DNA of 64,000 bases from Gremmenia infestans (lineage: Eukaryota; Ascomycota; Leotiomycetes; Helotiales; Hamatocanthoscyphaceae). Positions 57,207-64,000 of this stretch are shown here, in pieces (position 1 is the first letter of the stretch; every line of letters begins with the position of its first letter). Below the pieces are notes generated by a model that saw only the letters and a program-made list of their open reading frames with translations, had not been told where the DNA came from and did no database searches. The stretch spans positions 1,736,001-1,800,000 of the forward strand of contig JAFEVB010000008.1 in NCBI GenBank assembly GCA_032629725.1. The letters are read 5' to 3'. A program made the translations under genes and the position numbers.

Positions 57207-58585
57207 ATTCTCTTCTATCAACTGGCCTGGCGAAATCATTGCTCGTCTTAGTATGGAAAGACGACTGTGACACGATATCTATCGTTGGCCCGGAGAGTAG
57301 AAGGAGGCGAATAAGCGTCGAAAGCTCTCTAGCTGTGGACTATTATTGTTATTGCAAACCGATGTTCTTGAATCTATCAAACACCAAGGACCTTACCCTG
57401 ATACTTAGGATTTACGTCCAATACATGTACGATAATATCCTCCTCCAAATCAAACCCACCATCAAACGCCGCGCCTACTTAATACAATTTAGACGATCCA
57501 CAATACTATCTAGTGTCTATACCGACAGCGTGAACTCTTTTCCTACGGAGTATACCACCAGTACCTATGTAAGCAAATAAGTGCCTACCTCCCCTCCGTA
57601 GAGTACATCCCCATCCCCCCCCTCTTCTAAACCTACCTAGTACTAGCCAAGAATTCCTACGTATCCATCCCTCAATTTCAGTTCCACTTTCACCTACCTT
57701 TCATACCATATCTACACCGTACCTATCCTATCCACATCAAACCCAGTCAGTCAGTCATTCATGTATTAGCTCGCTCGTGATGGCGATCAATTTTTTTTGT
57801 TGCACGTCGCGATTCGACAGCTCACATCACATCACATCCCAAATCCTCTCGCGCATCCACTTGAAAGGTGGGGGTGTGGGGGCGTGGAGAAACGAGACGA
57901 GGTCTTCAAGCCAAGCGTCTCCGTCCCGTTCTCCTTCCTGCCTGTGCCACCAAGTTGTCGTTTACCACGTACTGTATTAGGCGTTTATATGTACTCTGTT
58001 TACTTCATGACTTCATTACTTACTTCTTTACTTACTTACCATCATGTATCTATAATCATATCTGTGTGTATATTTGCATTTGTATCTGTTTTTATTTGTA
58101 TTGTATGTGTATAACTTTTGCCTCCCCGCAAAAACAAGCCGCGTATATTCGTATCCACAAGCTTCCACTGCAAGTCAATTGCACGTCCATATCCACGTCT
58201 ACGTCCTCATCTCGTATTCTTCCCCACCCTCCACCCTCTACGCTCTACCACCATCCACAACCCCTTTCTACCATTTTATCACCACATCCCACCATATCAC
58301 ATTCCAAAGAAACCAGAATTCCAAAGTCCAAAACGCCACCGAGAGGAAAGGATCCATGTCCGACCTATCATGCACCAGTCCCATCCTATCCCATGATTGC
58401 CCATCCCCATGTGTATGACCCCTCCAGTCCTCCAGCCCCCTAACCCCATCAGCGCCGGTTTCCATGCTATGCTATGCTATCTATACCAAGCCTAGTATAA
58501 TATAATCCAAGAAAGAGAAAGACAGAAAGAAGGAAGGTATACTGTGTGATAGTATTGTTGAGAGAGAGAGAGAGAGCGAGGGGGT
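57207..58585. other. Convergent 3' region, T/C-rich
   Basis: 1.4 kb between the VOC gene and the regulator. Overlapping open frames here come from pyrimidine-rich low-complexity sequence. No gene supported. Confidence 0.55.
58558..58577. repeat. (GA)n microsatellite
   Basis: About eight GA units just beyond the stop codon of the regulator gene, in its 3' UTR on the minus strand. Confidence 0.85.
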
Positions 58586-60878
58586 TTAGATGCATGGGAG
58601 GAACTGCGTGACACGGTATTAGATTAGCAAGCATAATCTTCAAGAAAAGAAAACAACTGATATGGGAAAGGGAAGGAAGACTTACGTTCATAACGATCAA
58701 CATGGGAATATCAAAAACATCCCTCTTGACCGTCCAGCAATAACTACAATCCATCTTCCCATCTCTCTCGAGGCGACCAATCCCATGCTCGCCATCAATC
58801 TCCCTCACCCGATTTCCCATGCCGCCAATCCCACCAGGCGTTCGTTCCTTCTGCTTATTCTTCTCATCGCCTTTGGTGGATTCGGGACTACTCTCCGTAT
58901 TTCCCTTGGTCTGGTATTTCAGGAGTCTACAACGCGTCGTAACACTACCCCTACTATCACCAAACGCCAGCTTCGCGAAATCTTCGTAGAACTCGATGAC
59001 GGAATCGTCGTCGAGGAGCTCGGCTAGGAATACCGGCTGTGGTTTCCCGTCCTTGCCTTGGGTATCGGCTAGACTAAGAGGGCGCATTCGGGGCGTCGTG
59101 AGCCGTGAGTTACCTAGACTGCTCGGGCCGGAACTGTCTATACTTTTCCCAGTGTTGATATTCTGATTCGCTTCTTTGCCGAGCAAAACCTCCTTCCGCC
59201 ACCCCGTCAACAGCGTAAACTCCGTATTCACAGCTGCCACTTCGCCAGTACGTCGACACACGAGGGTGGGCGTGCAGCAATTGTGCATGAATTCCTCGTA
59301 CTCAAATAGTGTGCGCTGGAAACACTTTTCCATGAATATTAGGTCTTGGCGATTAAGGGCTTTGGTGCAGGAGATGAAGGAGGGGCGGATGGAAGCGAGG
59401 GATTTGGCGATTTGGAGCGTTTTGTTGGGGGAGAACCGCCGTTGAACGAAGGCAGTCAGGCCGTGGAAGCCGGCGGTGTAGGAGTAAGGTTCGTGAACGG
59501 TGTCGTAGATGGATGAAGCGTCGCGAGTCCGTTTTCCTAGGGCGGAGGAAGGGCCAAACCTTTGGCTTGGGCCGGGTTTGGCGTCCTGCCGTTTTGGTGC
59601 GCGGTAGGGGTGAGGCGTGGCCGTGGGTGTATGTGTGGTTGTCGTGGGTGAGCTTTCGAAGCCCATTCCGCTCGCGCCTGGACTTGCGTCTGTGCTTGGA
59701 CTGTGGTGACTTGTGGGTCCGGTTGCTATTGCGTATGCATGTGGTAATCCATGCTGAATATTATGGGCGAACATCCCGCCAGCGTTCCGTCCGTCCATAC
59801 CATGAAACTCTGGAAGCATCTCTTGGGGATACATTTGACCATATTGATCCATGTTATTTCCAAATACGGATCCGTTGTTAAAACTAACACTGTTCATACC
59901 CTGTGACGATATCGAGTCCTTTGATGGAGTTTCAGCAGCTCCAGAGGACATATGTCCTAAAACGCTGAATTCCAACGCACCATAATGGTTTCCAAAATTG
60001 AGACCTTCTAGGTCAAAGTTGAACAAGGCTGGATTGCTGGGATCGAAAAGCGCACCACCAAAATTGTTCTGGACGTCTGCCGATCCTTGATTTACTGATG
60101 ACAACCCTTGCATTGCAGCTTGTGCAGCTTGTCGATTGACTTGATTTTGAAAGGTAGGCGATAAAGGGGATTGTTGACTTCCATACGAAAGCCGTGCTTG
60201 TAAAGGAGGCGGCATTGGATTTTGCTGAGAGCTGTAGATAGGATAGGACGGGGATACATCAGCCTGTGAAAAGAAGCCACTGGCTCCAGGAGATGTATCA
60301 GAAGCCGAAGTACTAGTTGTAGGAGGGCCATTGTTGGACCGAGAATTGTTGACTTGATTGTAGTTAGGTCCTAGCACAGGTCGAAGCGCTTCAGGAGGCG
60401 CATCATGAAGATACTTGGCCTTTTTCCTGACACCATCTTGGCAAGCATCTGCTAGACCTCGTTTGATACAACGTTGACAAGGGCGCTCATCACCTATTAT
60501 CATGTTAGTCGTCGTTAAGCACAAGAATGTCGGTGAGGTTGAGGAAAGTTTGGTGAGCTGAAGAGCCAAGCAGTTCATCCGATGGGAAGCAAACATACCA
60601 CAGGTCAAGTGAGCTCTTTGACATGCAAAGCAAGCTCTTCTAGCTTTCTTTCTCCTTGGTCTTAATGGATCCTTGGGATCTAACTTTGGCTTTGTTGTTG
60701 TCGATCCAGACTTCCCATTTCCCTCCCCGTCTGGTCTGAACTTCTGCTCGGCCATATCTGTATTATCGTCCTCCTCTCTACCTACAGCATCGGGGTCGTC
60801 TTGTTCATGCTCACTATACTCATTCTCCGAGGCGCCTTCCGAAACCTCAGGATCATCTATCTCAGTATCTCCCGACAT
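58586..60878 (-). CDS. acuK: Zn2Cys6 transcription activator of gluconeogenesis (AcuK/ERT1 type)
   Basis: Nuclear binuclear-zinc-cluster regulator expected to activate PEP-carboxykinase and fructose-bisphosphatase genes during growth on gluconeogenic carbon. Minus-strand exons 60599-60878, 58686-60493 and 58586-58603 give 701 aa. The acidic N-terminus precedes RPRRKKARRACFACQRAHLT. Zinc ligands are Cys83, 86, 93, 99, 102 and 111; the first intron (105 nt) falls at Gly94 inside the cluster. The linker KKAKYLHDAP and Asn/Gln/Ser-rich middle follow. The C-terminal PAS-like region begins about residue 500 and ends in YCWTVKRDVFDIPMLIVMN, to which the six-codon last exon adds FLPCI. This end and the zinc cluster match the AcuK/AcuM/ERT1 group; AcuK is more likely than AcuM, but I have not aligned them. 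Confidence 0.88.
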
Positions 60879-62300
60879 GCTGGACTAAATACCTAATTTG
60901 GAGGTGCCAATATGCCCAGGCTAGGTCGCGGCCTTGAGAAACCACACTCCGTCAATAGAATACCCCCCAGCAAGAGCGCCCGCTCGTTGAACCCTGGAAC
61001 GGACCCCTGTGCAGGAGGCTCGTAACACAGAGCAGGGAAGTACAGCTCCCAGAGGCGCCGTGAACCGCTCGGAGTTGCTAACAATGCACGATGACCTTGC
61101 TCTTCTATACAGGCCTCAGCTGCTATCTTGGAACGCCGTGGACCTGTAAACAAGCCCCTGCTTCGGTATGCTCCACGCCGTGATCCACAACCTAAGTCTG
61201 TCCGTCGAGTGTATCTATTCCTAGCACAATGGCTCAACGCACAACACAATCTGCTGCAAACCAGTGCGTAGTAATGAGTATCGGCAGCAGCGCAACGCAC
61301 CGAAGCTCTCTAGCAGAAGGCAGCAAGTACCCGCCCCCTCGCAATGCCCACCACGTTTCGCCGCGTGCCTATCCGGCTACAGGCACGCGTTCGCATGCAC
61401 TGCAGAGAAGTTTAGTCTGGCCCGTCGCTCTGTCCCGCTTGCTCGACCAGTCCCGCCTTGTGTCGTCTCGTCCTGCGGCCTCCAACACTTCCAGTCGGCT
61501 GTACTACTCGGTCTCTCACACGATTCACTGTTTCTTTTCTTACCTTCCTCTCCGTGCCCTCTTTCCCCAAGCAAGTCGGCGCGACGTACCGTACTGTATT
61601 TCCCAGAGCACCCAGCGTACTCTGCCCGTCTCACGTTGAGCCACGCCTGCTGCTGCCACTCAAGGTCGCCGACCAATACCACCACTGTATGTGAGTCTAC
61701 CCAGCACAGGGGCCAGGATCACGCGGCGCTCGTACGCCTCTTGCGTCGCTGCTCGGCTTATTTGGCAGATCGAAATGATGGCACCTCGTTCTTACAATCA
61801 ATCAATATGTTTCTCTCGCTCCCTGCCAGTTGTTCCACCTTGCGCAGATAGAGACGTATTATTTTAATGCCGTGCGACGCGATATAGATGCAGGTAGCCG
61901 TCCACCAATTCCAGTTTCCAGTCGCTCGCGCCAGATCTCCACCACAATGGCATTGATGCCCAAATATTGCCTGCCCTGCCCTGCGCAGCTAATCTTTTTC
62001 TCCGCGCCGCCGCCGCCGCCTCTTCATGTATCGACTCGTATCGTATTGTGGTCGCGACGTTCGAATATTGGTTTCCTGCGTGAAATGTTTGATTCAGATC
62101 AGCAGAGGAGGTAAGGTTTGAGCTTTGCGGCTGAGAAAAAGGTAAACGTCAATTGAACGAAATACGGGCGGCGGTTATTATTGGGTCCACGGTAGAAAGC
62201 TCTTCAAGAGTGGAGAGGCGGGGTCTAGTTTGCTGGGATGCGGTTTACAGTATGGTTATGGCTTGGCTTGCTTGCTTGCCGGTGAGTGAGCTGCGGATGC

Positions 62301-62340
62301 GTCGGTCGGTCGGTTGGTTGGTCGGTCGGTCGGTCGGCTT
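62301..62340 (+). repeat. (GGTC/GGTT)n tetranucleotide repeat
   Basis: About nine tandem tetramers, mostly GGTC with GGTT variants. Confidence 0.85.
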
Positions 62341-63389
62341 CGCAAGACCTCCCCAATTGAGGAAGGGGAATTAGAGGAGAGGTCGCAATAAACGAGACGA
62401 GTGATATGATACTGTATGGTGGTAGGACAATTGAATGACTACCTCTACTTGATTACTGTATGGCTTTTCGATTGGGTTTGCGCGTACTGGCAACGTTGTT
62501 TGTGTTGCCGCTGCAGATGTGAGATTTGCAGTGGAGGGTGGACGTTCGTCACAGAAAGCTTGACGCTGCGGTTCAGCGGGACTGGGCTGGGATCTACCAT
62601 ACAGTACAGTACAGTAGGTATGTCTCGCTAATGATTCCCAATCCAGGTCTGCTTTCCCCACCCAAACGCATCACCTTACTCACCTCACTCACCCCCCTTT
62701 TCATGTGGAGGAGGGAGGAGGGGCGGAAGATTTACGTTTCGCCAAGATGAATCAAAAATGGAGGAGCAGCAGTAATAGTAACAGTCGTAGGCATGTGTTT
62801 TCATGTGTTGTACTTTCCCACGCTTGATTCATTCTGTTGTATTATTTCTCTGCATAAGGTAGCGTACTGTACTGCAGGCAAGACAGACAGACGCTGCATA
62901 TGAAATGTGATAGCCATCCAGATGGGACCCCGTTAAGTTATTCCCATACTCCATACAGGTACCATTCCAATAGACCACTATAATAGTCGCACGAACAATA
63001 ACAATAATAACAACAATAATCATCATGATCATCATAATCATCATTGTAGAGTAGGTAGTCAGTCACATGCTCTTGCATGGCTAACCTATACCTCTCTACC
63101 TAGGTACCTACCAAATTCCATCATCATCCCAGGCTTCCCTTCTATCCTACCACCATACCCCACCATACCATCCATCCATCTCCCTTGAAAACGACTGCTC
63201 ACTGGTCACTCGTCACTGGTTCACGCCCGCCCGTCCCGTTACTCAACATCTCGCTACTCCGTAACAAACCACCCACGAGCACGAGCGGGCTATATGATAC
63301 TGTATGGTATGGTAGAAAACGGTACCAGTACAGTACAAAAGTCGTGAGATGCCGTGATTCGTGTGCACACGTTCATGTGTGATAATGCC

Positions 63390-63446
63390 ATTGCCAATAT
63401 CAAACCATGCCAATACCAATACCAATGCCAGTACCATGCCATGCCT
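63390..63446 (+). repeat. Degenerate CCAATA/CCATGC hexamer repeat
   Basis: Hexamers of the form CCAATA, CCAATG and CCAGTA, then CCATG units. Low complexity, non-coding. Confidence 0.65.
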
Positions 63447-63629
63447 ATGCAATCAATAAGCACGCAAACCTAATCACGTTATAGTGTGGCCAGGTTTCAG
63501 AAGCATGTGTCCACTGTTCAGCCCATCAGATGACTCGAGTCGTGCATGGGGGACTTGCGGTTGTGCAACCGGTCCTCCCACTCCACTCCGCCGGGATGGG
63601 ATGAGACACTTCCCATGTCTTGGGTAATC

Positions 63630-63748
63630 CCCATCACCATCCCATCCATTCCCATCCATTCCCATCCCATCCATTCCCATCCCATCCATTCCCATCCCAT
63701 CCATTCCCATCCCATCCATTCCCATCCCATCCATTCCATTCCATTCCA
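63630..63748 (+). repeat. 15-bp minisatellite CCCATCCCATCCATT
   Basis: Five near-perfect units at 63661-63735, preceded by partial units and ending in a CCATT pentamer run. The minus-strand open frames through it (MGWEW.. type) are artefacts of the repeat. Confidence 0.9.
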
Positions 63749-64000
63749 GATAAGATTCTGGAGTTGGTCAAAGCCGCACGCACGCCATACCATACCATAT
63801 CAGACCAGGATGCGCTGGGAAGACGAGGGGGAGGGGGAAGCACAACTTCAAATCTCCACTCGACATTCTCGAGTCGAGTGACATGTGTATTATGTATGTA
63901 CTATGTAACTATATTGTACATGTATGTAGGTGAACACTCTGATTGATTACCTTGGTGCCCATGCAGTTCCCACCCCCCTATCCAAAATCGGGAATCCTTG
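63749..64000. other. Intergenic to window end
   Basis: No gene recognised. Confidence 0.5.

Larger units (their letters stand above)
60879..63629. other. Long non-coding region with simple repeats
   Basis: 2.7 kb upstream of the regulator. Overlapping short frames on both strands lack motifs. Possible long 5' leader of the regulator gene. A (CGC)n-like run lies near 61999-62021. Confidence 0.55.

Noticed and set aside
57777..58443. Overlapping plus-strand open frames of 67-191 codons
   Set aside because: T/C-rich low-complexity sequence in a convergent 3' region;three frames are open at once and none has a domain or motif.
61229..61851. Two large plus-strand frames (136 and 195 aa)
   Set aside because: They overlap in different frames in a Ser/Arg/Pro-rich composition typical of non-coding C/G/T-rich promoter DNA; no motif.
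63630..63748. CRISPR-like array
   Set aside because: Plain tandem repeat without unique spacers; fungal context.
63474..63843. Three open frames with MGMDG/GWEWM-type repeats
   Set aside because: Generated by the 15-bp minisatellite; same frames open on both strands.

Overview
The window looks like nuclear DNA of a filamentous ascomycete (Pezizomycotina). Evidence: many short introns (mostly 46-60 nt) with GT...AG ends and CTAAC-type branch sites, and ascomycete gene families such as PTH11-like/CFEM receptors, an AcuK-type Zn2Cys6 regulator, an LSB5-type VHS-GAT protein, a fungal ferric reductase and fungal P450s. A leotiomycete is my guess from the protein style only. Exon models below were built by hand. 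Each model called intact joins to an open frame whose length is a multiple of three.

Layout. 1-4.9 kb: 5' part of an AAAP amino-acid transporter (minus) and a complete ferric reductase (plus). 5-15 kb: a transposon-rich, AT-rich, decayed island. It holds two ~210-bp solo-LTR-like elements with their own target duplications, Ty1/copia and Tc1/mariner remnants, a kinase-like remnant, a regulator-like or orphan gene with three in-frame stops, and an SRPBCC-like remnant. An apparently intact 61-codon gene for an acidic peptide ending in a CaaX box sits inside this island. 15.4-28 kb: a group of oxidative tailoring genes: P450 (11 exons), frameshifted PTH11-like receptor, short-chain dehydrogenase, second P450, sulfotransferase-fold protein and secreted berberine-bridge-type FAD oxidase. 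No PKS, NRPS or terpene synthase is visible. 28-36 kb: gene-poor, with a small secreted protein carrying a premature stop, a complete CFEM-PTH11 receptor and the second copy of a TA-flanked MITE whose first copy is at 17.8 kb.

36-61 kb is ordinary, denser gene space: acidic RING-like protein, LSB5-like VHS-GAT adaptor, a 904-aa conserved hypothetical, a small membrane protein, a UDP-glycosyltransferase, a short Whi3-like RRM protein, a frameshifted large hypothetical gene, a GH3 beta-glucosidase with PA14 insert, a peroxisomal enoyl-CoA isomerase, a glyoxalase-like (VOC) protein and the AcuK/ERT1-type gluconeogenesis regulator. 61-64 kb is non-coding with microsatellites and a 15-bp minisatellite.

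How the genes relate: the SDR and P450 at 22-23 kb share a divergent promoter, and the sulfotransferase-fold and FAD-oxidase genes converge beside them, so this block is the best candidate for a co-regulated pathway. The enoyl-CoA isomerase (fatty-acid oxidation) and the AcuK-type regulator (gluconeogenesis) lie within 6 kb of each other, but a functional link is only inference.
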